From NCBI RefSeq assembly GCF_963677565.1, contig NZ_OY781981.1, forward strand, positions 992,001 through 1,056,000: 64,000 bases of DNA, written 5' to 3'. How positions within the stretch are numbered: position 1 is the stretch's first letter; every line of letters begins with the position of its first letter. The notes under the pieces are model-generated. The model was not told the origin of the DNA and did not search any database. It saw only the letters and a program-made list of their open reading frames with translations. This document shows positions 15,651 through 24,989 of the stretch, piece by piece. The translations under genes and the position numbers were made by a program. Origin of the DNA: an uncultured Draconibacterium sp. GTDB taxonomy: Bacteria; Bacteroidota; Bacteroidia; Bacteroidales; Prolixibacteraceae.

Positions 15651-18600
15651 ATGAGGATGGCTAAGGTATGCCAGATACTCACCATAATCAGGTTAATGTC
15701 CCTACTTGTCCTTTTTTCATTGTTCGTTTCACTTGCATTTCCAAAATTAACAGTTGCCCAAACTACTATTTGGAGTGAGGATTTTGAAAGCTATCAGGAT
15801 AATACAGGAATTGATGGCACCGGAAATATCGGAGATTATCCGGGATTAGTATCAAAATGGACGCTTGATGTTTCGAACTGCACGCTTAGCAATAATCGTG
15901 ATTATTTTAAGGTAACTTCCGGTAGGTTTGAAGGTAGAGATCTTGACGGAGTTGGCCTTTTTCTTTCAGAACAAATTTCAATTTCCGGATATACAAACAT
16001 TTCTATTACAATAGATATTCCTCAATCAGCAAACAATGATGATCCGGATTATATTCTATACGAATATAGAGTGGATGGTGGAAGCTGGACTGTTTTTGAG
16101 ACAAATGGTCAAATATTTAATGACATTACAACCAATGGAGTTCAGGCAAGTCAAACAGGGCTAAATGGTACATTTTTATGGATCAGAGTTTCAATTTCAA
16201 ACAATGGAGGTCAGGAAAGGTATAGTTTTGACAACCTTTTAGTTCAGGGATCGTCCACTACTCCACCTCTCTGTTCAACTCCTTTAGCACCCGTTGATAA
16301 TGAAACCGGTGTTGCGGCAGATGCAATCTTAAACTGGAATTCCATTTCAAACGCTACTGGATATTATATTTATTTTGGTTCTGATGCGGGAGCAACTAAT
16401 ATTGAAAACGGTACTGATCTTGGAAATGTAACCACTTACACACCTTCAGCTAATTTAAATTTCCTTACTGATTACTATTGGCGAATTGTTCCTTATAATT
16501 CTTATGGAAATGCAACTGGATGTTCTACCTGGAGTTTTACAACTGGTGATATTAGTTATTGCACGGCAAGCTCAACATCGTATGATCTTTACGAGTCGAT
16601 TACCAATGTTGATTTTGCAGGGATTAACAATTCCTCTCCTGTGTCAAAAACAGCAGGATATACGGATTATACAGTTTCAGTTACTCCTGCTGAAGTGGTT
16701 CAGGGACAAAACTATTCAATTGGTATAACAGAAGAATTTTTGGCCGATGCATATGGCGGGTATTGTAAAGTATATATTGATTTCGACCGAAATGGAGATT
16801 TTGATGAAGTAAGCGAGCTTGTATTTGGAAGCACATACAATGGAAATCAAACAATGACAGGAGCTGTTTCAATTCCTTTGTCTGCAAGTGTAGGTGTTAC
16901 AAGAATGAGGGTGGTTATTGAAGGAGATGGTGATAATACAGGTGCATTACCTTGTGGAGCATTTACCTGGGGAGAGGTAGAAGATTATTCAGTTAATATA
17001 AATTCTTTTTGTTCGATAGTTGCTCAAAATATAGTTGGTGGAGGTAATTATTGTGCAGGAGAGAGTGGAGTTGAAATAGGACTTGATGGTTCGGAAACTG
17101 GTGTTGAATATCAGTTATACCGAGATGGAATAACGCCTGTTGGTACTGCTATTGCAGGAGACGGGAATGCCATAAGTTTTGGATTTCAAACCATGGCCGG
17201 AACATATACCGTGGTTGGGCACAATATTTCAGAAGATTGTGATTTACAAATGACCGGTAATGTAATTGTTTCAATTAATCCGTTGCCAAGTCTGACAGGG
17301 GCTGAGCAGGATGAAACAATTTGTGCCGGAGTACAGGCCACCATTAATTTGTCAGGCTTGGTTCCCAGCACATCTTTTTCTCTGGATTATACAATTGATG
17401 GAGTACCACAAACACAAGAAACAGGCTTAACAGCCGATGGTAGTGGAAACAGTACGTTTTTAACACCAGTGCTGGATGAAAATGATGATGGTAAAACTTT
17501 GCAGATAACCGGCATAACAATTACCAGTTCCACTCCAAATTGTGTACAGGCTTTTACCCAAGATGTAATTTTAAATGTTCAACCAACCAGTATTGATGTC
17601 ACCATTAATACTAACCCATCGGGATTGGTTTGTCCGGGTTCAACTGTTACATACACTGCAATTGCATATAATGGAGGAGCAAATCCGGTATACCAATGGA
17701 AAGTGAATGGAATTAATGTAGGAGCTAATAGTGATAATTATAGCTATATTCCTTCGGACGGCGACATCGTAAGCTGTGTTATGGTATCGGATGCAATTTG
17801 TGCTACCGGTTCAGCCACTGTGCCCGTTACATCTTTCTCCTGGGATGATAATTCAAAAACCATTTTACAAGCTGATTACGGATTAAATGCAAGTTCGGGA
17901 AGTGGTTTGTTCGTTGCAGGGGGTATTGCCGGGTCAACAGCTTTGGCTCCCACTCCAAATCCATCAAGAACAGATATTAATTTAACTTTTAATAGTACTC
18001 CTCAGCTTAATCTTGAAAGTATTGATTTTTCAGTAGCATACCAACCGGGTGAAAACTCTGCAGACTTATTAAACTGGGGTAGTTTGTTAACAATTTCGGG
18101 AGGAAACAGTTACGAAGTAGCATACACGGTTGTTGATGATCTGGGAGTATCAACAATTCAAACAAGTGGAAGCATAGTAAACCCAAGAGTAGATTATCCT
18201 GGATTTCATGATTACAGATTTGTTTACAATCCTTTTGATGGATACGGCAGATTGTTTATTGACGGAACACAAATTTGGGTTTCTCCATCGGCAACACCGG
18301 GACAATTGCTGGATATTTCAGGAGCAGGCGATTTAATAATTGGGAATGAAATGGATGCTTCTGGAAGTGGCATTCCAACATTGGATAATTTGTCAATTTC
18401 TGAAATTCTTCAGAATGCTGTTAGCGACAGTATCACGGTTGCAATTGCTGACCTACCATCTGTTGCTGCCATTGCTCCAATTGATGCGGTTTGTGCTGGA
18501 GAGTCGATAAATCCAACTGCCCCTGCAGTTAGCGATAATGGATTGCCAGTGACGGATCAGGGTTGGCAATTGGGAGGTGATGTTATCACAATTCCTTATA

Positions 18601-20060
18601 CTGTTTCACACGCTGATGATGGAAAGATATTGCAATACTATGCAACTAATAGTTGCGGGACAAGCTATAGCAACACGGAAACGATTACTGTTAATCCTCG
18701 TCCTTCAACACCAACTGCCTCAAGTAATAGTCCGGTTTGTGATGGTTCAACCATTCAGTTAAGCACCCCAACTGTTGCCGGAGCCAGCTATTATTGGACC
18801 GGACCAAGTGGGTTTTCTTCAACTGATCAGAATCCTGTATTGACTGCTAATTTCTACAGCAATTCCGGAACATACTCGGTAACCATAACTGTTGATGGAT
18901 GTACCAGCGAAGCAGTTACAACGGAGGTAGTAATTGATCCAATTTCTGTAGGGGGATGGATTTCTTTTGTAAACCCAATTTGTGAAGGAGATGCAGCTAC
19001 ATTAATTTTGAACGGAAATACAGGTGATGTAACTGGTTGGCAACGACGCCTGAATTCCGGGACATGGGAGGATGTTGCAGGAACTTCAACAACTTTAACC
19101 GACACTCCACCTTCCGGAGGAGACTGGGAATATCGTGCTGTTGTGCAAAGTGGAACATGTACTGAAGCCTATTCTTCAACACAAACGGTAACAGTAAATC
19201 CCGAACTGACGATAACTTTAGGATCTGATCCGGAAATTTGTCAGAATACAACAACTACATCGCTTTCCTATTCTGAAATCACAGGATCTCCTGACGGATG
19301 GCGTTTAGAATTTGATGCGACTGCTGTTGCTGCCAAATTTTCTTCTCCGCAAAGCAGTTCTCTGGCTGCGGCACCGGGAACAATTCCTATTAACGTGCCA
19401 TTTGATGTTGCTGCAGGAGTTTACAATGGTGTTTTAACGGTGTTTACAAATTATCCTGCCTGTTCAAGTATTGATTATCCGGTAACAATAACAGTTACCG
19501 AGAGTGTCCCTGCATCTGTTGTTATTGCAGGCAACAATGAGGTGTGTGCCGGCACCGAAGTTACTTATACGGCCACACCTACAAATGGTGGTACTTCGCC
19601 GTCCTTCCAGTGGAAAGTAAACGGAATTAATGATGGAACAGACAGCGATAGTTTCACTTACACTCCTATAGACGGAGATGTTATTTCTTGTGAAATGACA
19701 TCAAGTTCAACATGTGCAAGTGGAAGTCCTGCGACATCAAACTCGATTGTAATGACGATTAATCCTTTGCCAAGTGCAACGATTACCCTTGACAACGGGC
19801 CGGTGTGTGAAGGAGATGATGTAGAGTTTACAATTACGGGGACGAGCGGTGCAACACTTATCTACAATTTAAACGGCGCAACAAATGTCACGATTTCTTT
19901 AAGTGGAGGAAGCAATTTTATAACAGTAAACAGTGCAACCGAAAACCAAACATTAAACCTGATTTCTGTTGATAATGGTTCCTGTACTAATATTTTAACT
20001 GAAACAAAAACAGTAGTGGTAAATCCTTTACCGGCTACAGGCGATATAATACCAGATTAA
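15651..20060 (+). CDS. Large multidomain secreted surface protein (jelly-roll, FN3, GEVED, Ig/PKD-like and LamG-like domains), SprB-like
   Basis: The ATG at 15651 (1469 residues) precedes a hydrophobic signal sequence ending LTVAQ; a GTG at 15600 is possible. In order I see: a beta-sandwich (about 37-205, WSEDFESYQ to YSFDNLLVQG); an FN3-like domain (PLAPVDNETGVAADAILNW onward); a GEVED domain (about 306-450, ending GEVEDYSVNI); a series of Ig/PKD-like repeats each with a Cys pair and linkers such as NPLPS or NPRPS; and a LamG-like domain inserted in one Ig repeat (about 725-922). Two Ig repeats share QWKVNGI. The C-terminus is NPLPATGDIIPD with no T9SS sorting domain. It starts an operon of five genes ending in PorP/SprF. 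It is probably an extracellular adhesin or fibre component; how it is exported without a sorting domain is unclear. Confidence 0.8.
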   Translation: MRMAKVCQILTIIRLMSLLVLFSLFVSLAFPKLTVAQTTIWSEDFESYQDNTGIDGTGNIGDYPGLVSKWTLDVSNCTLSNNRDYFKVTSGRFEGRDLDGVGLFLSEQISISGYTNISITIDIPQSANNDDPDYILYEYRVDGGSWTVFETNGQIFNDITTNGVQASQTGLNGTFLWIRVSISNNGGQERYSFDNLLVQGSSTTPPLCSTPLAPVDNETGVAADAILNWNSISNATGYYIYFGSDAGATNIENGTDLGNVTTYTPSANLNFLTDYYWRIVPYNSYGNATGCSTWSFTTGDISYCTASSTSYDLYESITNVDFAGINNSSPVSKTAGYTDYTVSVTPAEVVQGQNYSIGITEEFLADAYGGYCKVYIDFDRNGDFDEVSELVFGSTYNGNQTMTGAVSIPLSASVGVTRMRVVIEGDGDNTGALPCGAFTWGEVEDYSVNINSFCSIVAQNIVGGGNYCAGESGVEIGLDGSETGVEYQLYRDGITPVGTAIAGDGNAISFGFQTMAGTYTVVGHNISEDCDLQMTGNVIVSINPLPSLTGAEQDETICAGVQATINLSGLVPSTSFSLDYTIDGVPQTQETGLTADGSGNSTFLTPVLDENDDGKTLQITGITITSSTPNCVQAFTQDVILNVQPTSIDVTINTNPSGLVCPGSTVTYTAIAYNGGANPVYQWKVNGINVGANSDNYSYIPSDGDIVSCVMVSDAICATGSATVPVTSFSWDDNSKTILQADYGLNASSGSGLFVAGGIAGSTALAPTPNPSRTDINLTFNSTPQLNLESIDFSVAYQPGENSADLLNWGSLLTISGGNSYEVAYTVVDDLGVSTIQTSGSIVNPRVDYPGFHDYRFVYNPFDGYGRLFIDGTQIWVSPSATPGQLLDISGAGDLIIGNEMDASGSGIPTLDNLSISEILQNAVSDSITVAIADLPSVAAIAPIDAVCAGESINPTAPAVSDNGLPVTDQGWQLGGDVITIPYTVSHADDGKILQYYATNSCGTSYSNTETITVNPRPSTPTASSNSPVCDGSTIQLSTPTVAGASYYWTGPSGFSSTDQNPVLTANFYSNSGTYSVTITVDGCTSEAVTTEVVIDPISVGGWISFVNPICEGDAATLILNGNTGDVTGWQRRLNSGTWEDVAGTSTTLTDTPPSGGDWEYRAVVQSGTCTEAYSSTQTVTVNPELTITLGSDPEICQNTTTTSLSYSEITGSPDGWRLEFDATAVAAKFSSPQSSSLAAAPGTIPINVPFDVAAGVYNGVLTVFTNYPACSSIDYPVTITVTESVPASVVIAGNNEVCAGTEVTYTATPTNGGTSPSFQWKVNGINDGTDSDSFTYTPIDGDVISCEMTSSSTCASGSPATSNSIVMTINPLPSATITLDNGPVCEGDDVEFTITGTSGATLIYNLNGATNVTISLSGGSNFITVNSATENQTLNLISVDNGSCTNILTETKTVVVNPLPATGDIIPD

Positions 20061-20084
20061 ATCAAAAACAAAAAGATAAAAAAG

Positions 20085-20858
20085 ATGAAAAAGAAATTAA
20101 CTTATTTAATCGCAACTACCGCATTAATGATTTTGAGTGCAGCAGCAATGGCACAAGGAGGTTTGGCTCCTTTTGTCGGATCTACACACGTTTATACAGT
20201 TGCTGCTGAAGATGCTACGAATAATACATTGGCATGGACAGTTACCGGAGGAACTGCCGGAACTGATTTCACTGTTAATTCGGGTGCTGCAACCGAGGAG
20301 GTTGAAATTACATGGTTAACAGAAGGTACTTATACAGTATCGTTTTCAGAAACTGCCGATGGAACAGGCTGTATTACAACCAAAGAAGCTAGCGTTGTGG
20401 TAGGAGAAAATACATTTGATGTTTCTACCACCAATCCGACAGAAACTTGTAATGCTGCCGACGGACAAGTGAATTATGCTGGAAGCAATTCAACAACTTC
20501 TATCACGTTCACAGTTGACATGGCTACCGGTAATGCCGGCTTTAATCCAAACTGGGAAATCACTTTTACTCTTTCTCCCGGAACCGGAGCTACTATTGCC
20601 AATGTTGCTGCTTCAGAAGGAACATTGTCGGGAAGCGGACCTTATACAATTACCGGAATTACCAGTGCATCAGGTACCGGAATGGTTGATATCACAATGG
20701 ATGTAACGGGTGATATTTACACCGTGCTGGATGTTGATCTTAACATTACTTCAGCAACTGAACTGACATATAACACTTCTGACGTAGACAGTAATGACTG
20801 GACGGCTACACAAATCATTAACGCAATACCTAATACTTCAGGTATTACAACAGATTAA
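20085..20858 (+). CDS. Small secreted beta-rich protein, paralog 1 of the T9SS operon
   Basis: A 257-residue protein with signal peptide MKKKLTYLIATTALMILSAA (cleavage after MAQ). Residues 30-115 form a PKD/Ig-like domain: STHVYTV, LAWTVTGG, ITWLTEGTYTVSFSETADGTGC, and a strand ending VVVGENTFDV. A second beta domain (about 120-245) begins near NPTETCNAADG. The C-terminus is AIPNTSGITTD. The next two genes encode proteins with the same first domain (W-x-I/T, W-x-x-G-x-Y-x-V, E-T, G-x-C), and the last three proteins before the sorting-domain protein all end with a similar tail. There is no sorting domain, so it may assemble with the sorting-domain partner. Start is 24 bp after the preceding stop. 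No named family is recognised. Confidence 0.75.
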   Translation: MKKKLTYLIATTALMILSAAAMAQGGLAPFVGSTHVYTVAAEDATNNTLAWTVTGGTAGTDFTVNSGAATEEVEITWLTEGTYTVSFSETADGTGCITTKEASVVVGENTFDVSTTNPTETCNAADGQVNYAGSNSTTSITFTVDMATGNAGFNPNWEITFTLSPGTGATIANVAASEGTLSGSGPYTITGITSASGTGMVDITMDVTGDIYTVLDVDLNITSATELTYNTSDVDSNDWTATQIINAIPNTSGITTD

Positions 20859-20890
20859 AAATTTAAATCACAAAATAGAAATTTATCATT

Positions 20891-21691
20891 ATGAAAAAAT
20901 TAGTCTTTCTTTTAACAGCGGTTGTTATGACCGCATTTAGCACGAGTGTTTTTGCACAAAGTACAGGAGAGAACCCTGCCCCAGGTGCTACACATAGTTA
21001 TTTTATTACACCCGGTGACGCCGGGAATGACATTTCCTGGTCGATCGTAAAAGATGATTTGTCTGCATCAGATGCCGGGATAATTTCAGTAATTGAATCC
21101 GATTCGATTAGTATTGCCTGGGCAGACACTGTTACTGTTGGCGACTGGTATTATGTGCAGGTTATTGAAACAGATGGAACCTGCTCTAATACAAAGATCT
21201 TGCCTGTTCAGATTGTTGAAAGTGACTTTACTCTAACGCTTGCAGCAACTGCAGCAACTGCTTGTTACGATAATGCTGTATCGGTTTCAATTGTAAGTAA
21301 TGCACCGGTTTATGATCATGGAACAGCAACATTAGAATTTACGGTAACTCCTGATAACCTGTCATCATCTTACGACGGTTATCAGTTCGATTTAAGCATG
21401 ACAATTCCAACTGGTTTCTCTTCAACGCCAACATTTACATCGGGCAATGCCTCATGGGACGGAACAACAGTTACTGTAACTGATAATAATGCAGTAACAA
21501 TTAGCTACGAAGTTGAAAATGGCAATTCTTACGACAATGGTTCGGCGGCTGATGCACAAGACTTCACGGCAACTGCAGAGATTTCAAACGGAAAATCGGC
21601 AAACGGCGTATCTGAAAACAATACTGATGATGATAATTCGGATTCAACAGCTGTTGCAAGACCAAATACAAGCGGAATCGGTACCAATTAA
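20891..21691 (+). CDS. Small secreted beta-rich protein, paralog 2 of the T9SS operon
   Basis: A 266-residue protein with signal peptide MKKLVFLLTAVVMTAFSTSV (cleavage near FAQ). The first domain (about 28-115) parallels the previous protein: ATHSYFITPGDAGNDISWSI, ISIAWADTVTVGDWYYVQVI, ETDGTCSNTKI. A second domain with TACYDNAVSVSIV and a strand-rich body follows (120-250). The C-terminus is ARPNTSGIGTN, almost the same as the preceding protein's tail PNTSGITTD. Neither has a T9SS sorting domain. The gene is 32 bp after its paralog and 12 bp before the next, so translation is probably coordinated. Likely a subunit or cofactor of a surface structure; function not recognised. Confidence 0.75.
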   Translation: MKKLVFLLTAVVMTAFSTSVFAQSTGENPAPGATHSYFITPGDAGNDISWSIVKDDLSASDAGIISVIESDSISIAWADTVTVGDWYYVQVIETDGTCSNTKILPVQIVESDFTLTLAATAATACYDNAVSVSIVSNAPVYDHGTATLEFTVTPDNLSSSYDGYQFDLSMTIPTGFSSTPTFTSGNASWDGTTVTVTDNNAVTISYEVENGNSYDNGSAADAQDFTATAEISNGKSANGVSENNTDDDNSDSTAVARPNTSGIGTN

Positions 21692-21703
21692 GCTATTTAG
21701 TTG

Positions 21704-23701
21704 ATGTTTAAGGCATTTTTCATAATGATATTAACCCTGCTGGCTGCCCTGAATGGGGCAGCCCAGCAGGATATTGTCGTGTATGAAGGTGCCGTAACAA
21801 CACACGATGTTGTAAATCATTCAGGAAGTGAATATAATTGGGAAATTTATAAAAATCTCAACCCCGATATTCTTGCCGACCCGACAGAGTGTTACATTAC
21901 CAATGCCAATAATTTAAATGTGGCAACAGTGCGCTGGTTGCAGGCCGGAATTTATTATTTGACAGTACTTGAAACTGATATTTCAGGATGTTCTAACCTG
22001 AAAGCACTGGCAGTTTCCGTTTTACCAAACAACCGTTCTATCAGTTTTCTACAACATTCAAGTAATGCGTGTTTTAACACAATCAGCAATCAGTTTAATC
22101 TTTCGCTTATTATTAACGGCGTGGGAGGAGAGCCTCTGGTAGAAAACCTTTATCCGATAAATGTTAGATTTTTGGTTAATGAAAATGAATATACACAGCA
22201 GGTTCCTTTCGAAAATCAGACCTTAAGTATTTCATCCGAGATGCTCACAATTAATCCTGATATCGACAATATTATTGAGGTTGAAATAATTGAAGCTGTT
22301 GATAATGATAATAATATTATCGAGCCCCCCTCGCAAAACAGTCACACAAGAACTATTTACGCAAAACCACGTTTAGCCTTCGATATTACTGAGATAAAGT
22401 TGCAACAGAATTCAGTTTATGAACACCAGGTGAGCATGGTAAGTGGTAATAACCAGAATGCACAATATTTCTGGTTTGTAGAACCTGCCGACGGAACTTC
22501 AACGGATTTGGAAATGATCACCGATAGTGTAGCAAGCATCCTTTGGGATGGGAATACGGGTGATTACCAGGTAAATGTATATGCAATTGATGGAAACGGA
22601 TGTATGAGTGACACCGTTCAGCAAAGAATTGGTATTATAAAAACGGGTGGCGACCTTGTGGTTTCTGCCGGTAAGGATACAATTATTGGAAGCTGTGTTC
22701 CATACATTTTACAGGCATGGGTTTCTGATACAACCGGATTGTCCTACCAATGGAATCCTTCAGATAATCTTGATGACCCAAGTCGCTTAAATCCGGTCTT
22801 TACTCCCGGAGAAACCACCGAATTTAATTTAACCGTTCGCGATGCAGAAGGCGTTGTGGGAAGAGATACAGTTGAAATATTTGTTTCTGCGCTATTGGCC
22901 AATGCCGGAGAAGATTTTATGCTTGAAGACCAAACAACCGCACTTTTAAACGGGATGGGCAGTGTTGGTGAGCAAATAGAATTCTACTGGACAACCGATA
23001 ACGGGGCTTTTGTTGGAGGACAGAATACCGCTACTCCTGAAATTAGTTCTGCCGGAACGTATTATTTAGAGGTGACCGATATTTTTGGTTGCAGTTCTTT
23101 AGATTCAGTAGTGGTTAGCCGCTTTATTTCTGCTCCAATTGCACGCGACGTTTACGATACTACTGAATATCAGGAATCGGTAACAATTGATATTTTGGCC
23201 AACGACGAAGATCCTCAGGGAGAACTTGACCCCTTATCGTTACAAATTTTACAATACCCTGTTAATGGTTCGGTTAGCGCTAATGCCGATGCAACTGTAA
23301 TATACACACCAAACGATGGATTTTTGGGTGGCGATGTTTTTGAATACAGCATTTGCAACTATTTCGGGAAATGCGATAATGCGCATGTTTACGTATATGT
23401 AATGACGCTTGATTTCTTTATCCCCGAAGCATTTACACCGAATGGCGATAACGTAAACGACTATTTCGAGATTAAGGGAATTGAATTATTTGAACAAAAT
23501 TCGATTACCATAATTAATCGCTGGGGAAAAACAGTATACAAAGCTCAGCGCTATGGTATATCAACTACACCACAGTTTTGGGATGGAAAATCAAATCAGG
23601 GAGGCGGCAACAGCGACCTGCCTACCGGAACATATTTCTATGTATTGGATTTAGGAAACGGAGAACAACCAATTGCCGGCTCGGTATATATCGACAGATA
23701 A
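21704..23701 (+). CDS. Gliding-motility-associated (T9SS type B sorting domain) surface protein
   Basis: The ATG at 21704 gives 665 residues (TTG one codon earlier is possible). A signal peptide ends near NGAAQ. The N-terminal region (20-220) is related to the two preceding small proteins: YNWEIYK, VRWLQAGIYYLTVLETDISGCSNLKAL. Then come PKD-like domains (about 323-395 and 399-470), an Ig-like domain with VTIDILANDEDPQG (about 484-566), and the type B sorting domain (about 569-665). The last has FFIPEAFTPNGDNVNDYFEI, ITIINRWGKTVY and PTGTYFYVLDLG, the recognised gliding motility-associated C-terminal signature. Such proteins cross the outer membrane through the T9SS and are retained by PorP/SprF proteins. 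The downstream gene encodes exactly that and begins at the base after this stop. Confidence 0.9.
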   Translation: MFKAFFIMILTLLAALNGAAQQDIVVYEGAVTTHDVVNHSGSEYNWEIYKNLNPDILADPTECYITNANNLNVATVRWLQAGIYYLTVLETDISGCSNLKALAVSVLPNNRSISFLQHSSNACFNTISNQFNLSLIINGVGGEPLVENLYPINVRFLVNENEYTQQVPFENQTLSISSEMLTINPDIDNIIEVEIIEAVDNDNNIIEPPSQNSHTRTIYAKPRLAFDITEIKLQQNSVYEHQVSMVSGNNQNAQYFWFVEPADGTSTDLEMITDSVASILWDGNTGDYQVNVYAIDGNGCMSDTVQQRIGIIKTGGDLVVSAGKDTIIGSCVPYILQAWVSDTTGLSYQWNPSDNLDDPSRLNPVFTPGETTEFNLTVRDAEGVVGRDTVEIFVSALLANAGEDFMLEDQTTALLNGMGSVGEQIEFYWTTDNGAFVGGQNTATPEISSAGTYYLEVTDIFGCSSLDSVVVSRFISAPIARDVYDTTEYQESVTIDILANDEDPQGELDPLSLQILQYPVNGSVSANADATVIYTPNDGFLGGDVFEYSICNYFGKCDNAHVYVYVMTLDFFIPEAFTPNGDNVNDYFEIKGIELFEQNSITIINRWGKTVYKAQRYGISTTPQFWDGKSNQGGGNSDLPTGTYFYVLDLGNGEQPIAGSVYIDR

Positions 23702-24640
23702 ATGGGAAGATTAAAAAAAATAACAGCATTTTTGATTATTACCGTTGTAGTTTTACTGCAAGGAAAATACGTAAGTGCCCAACAAGATCCTATGTATACA
23801 CAATACATGGACAATCTCCAGGTAATAAATCCCGGATATGCCGGTTCTGCGGGCGTTGGAAATGTATTGATGGTTGCACGCACACAATGGGTGGAATTCG
23901 ACGGTGCTCCGGCAACACGATCGTTTACCTATAATATTGGAGAGGATGGTAAAAATATTGGTATTGGTTTCTCATTAATGTCCGACAAAATTGGGCCCCT
24001 AAAACAAACCGGATTTTATGCTGATTATTCCTACTTTATAAGGGTTTCGGAAAAGTTTAAGTTGGGTTTAGGACTTAAAGGTGGCGTAAGTTTTTACAGG
24101 GCTAACCTTGTTGCACTCGAAACTGTTGATTCCGACCCGGTATTTAGTCGCGATATTTACGAAAACTTTCTGCCCAATGTAGGTGTAGGAATGTTTTTAT
24201 TTTCAGAAAACACCTATTTCGGATTATCGGCACCAAAACTTATTGAAAATACAATTACACACGAAGATGTTACCACCGACTATGTTAATAAACAACAAAT
24301 GCACATATATTTTGTAGCCGGACACCGAGTTGATTTCAGCGAAGATTTTCAGCTAAAAACCAATGCAATGATACGTCAGGTTAGTGGCGCTCCAGTATCG
24401 TTTGACATGACGGTGATGGGTGGTTTTAGAGATAAATTCTGGGTGGGTGCCATGTATCGTTTTGATGCAGCTTACGGAATAATTGCTCAGTTTAAACCTA
24501 CAGCTAAAATGACTATTGGTTATTCGTATGATATCACAATTTCGGAATTAAGCGCTTTTAACGCCGGAACACACGAAATTATGTTCAGCTACGATCTCGA
24601 CCTCTTTAACCGTAAAAGCGAGGAAATGGCTGAAAAGTAG
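23702..24640 (+). CDS. PorP/SprF family type IX secretion-associated outer-membrane protein
   Basis: A 312-residue beta-barrel protein with signal peptide (to about residue 26, VSAQQ). The family hallmark DPMYTQYMDNLQVINPGYAG occurs at 29-48, with GVGNVLMVARTQWVEFDGAP after it and repeated amphipathic strands to the C-terminus. PorP/SprF proteins partner with type B sorting-domain cargo such as SprB and anchor it at the cell surface. The ATG directly abuts the TAA of the sorting-domain protein gene (TAAATG), indicating translational coupling and a cognate pair. It closes the five-gene operon. After its stop the same reading frame continues into the 42-bp repeat array, interrupted by stops. 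Confidence 0.94.
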   Translation: MGRLKKITAFLIITVVVLLQGKYVSAQQDPMYTQYMDNLQVINPGYAGSAGVGNVLMVARTQWVEFDGAPATRSFTYNIGEDGKNIGIGFSLMSDKIGPLKQTGFYADYSYFIRVSEKFKLGLGLKGGVSFYRANLVALETVDSDPVFSRDIYENFLPNVGVGMFLFSENTYFGLSAPKLIENTITHEDVTTDYVNKQQMHIYFVAGHRVDFSEDFQLKTNAMIRQVSGAPVSFDMTVMGGFRDKFWVGAMYRFDAAYGIIAQFKPTAKMTIGYSYDITISELSAFNAGTHEIMFSYDLDLFNRKSEEMAEK

Positions 24641-24680
24641 TTCACGTGCTTTTGCCAATCAAAAAAAATACTTCCAAAAA

Positions 24681-24932
24681 TGTATGCTGTCGCACCTGAA
24701 AGGGAGCATTTTCTTCCCAAAGTACCACCTATCGCATGCTACTAAGTGTGTTTGTGCAAAAAAGTAGCCCCTATCGCATGCGAAAGGCAGTGTTTTTTAG
24801 CGAAAGTGCTACCTGTCGCATACGAAAGGCAATGGATTTTCACAAAAATGCCCTCTTTCGCATGCGATAGTTACCATTTTATACGAAAACTGCACCTTAT
24901 CGCACCAGAAGAAACCAAAATTGAAAAAGTAT
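24681..24932. repeat. Array of six diverged 42-bp units with a TCGCATGCGA palindromic core
   Basis: TCGCA occurs at 24690, 24732, 24774, 24816, 24858 and 24900, exactly 42 bp apart each time. Units begin at 24681, 24723, 24765, 24807, 24849 and 24891. The best core is CTATCGCATGCGAAAG (unit 3); unit 4 has CTGTCGCATACGAAAG; unit 5 has CTTTCGCATGCGATAG, which is the exact reverse complement of the unit 3 core. Flanks outside the core are partly alike (a pyrimidine/T run, then CAAAAG-like ends). Forty-two is a multiple of three, and one frame gives 14-residue periods such as KVAPIACERQCFLA and KVLPVAYERQWIFT, but unit 2 contains a TAA. I therefore call a repeat, not a gene. Confidence 0.85.
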
Positions 24933-24940
24933 TGATAATA

Positions 24941-24964
24941 AAAAAAGCCGGGTATTACCCCGGC
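24941..24964 (-). terminator. Terminator for the T9SS-exported GH13 gene
   Basis: On the minus strand GCCGGGGTAATACCCGGC folds with a 6-7 bp GC-rich stem and is followed by T6. It lies 26 bp after the GH13 stop. Confidence 0.85.
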
Positions 24965-24989
24965 ATTTGAATAGTATCTTTTCTTACTT

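Noticed and set aside
24681..24932. Possible CRISPR array
   Set aside because: Units are diverged, one core is inverted, spacing flanks are themselves related, and no cas genes are present.
24746..24970. 74-codon frame with 14-residue repeats
   Set aside because: It starts at GTG inside the repeat array, runs into the terminator hairpin of the opposite gene, and the same frame is stopped by TAA just upstream. The period is explained by the 42-bp units, so it is listed as a repeat.
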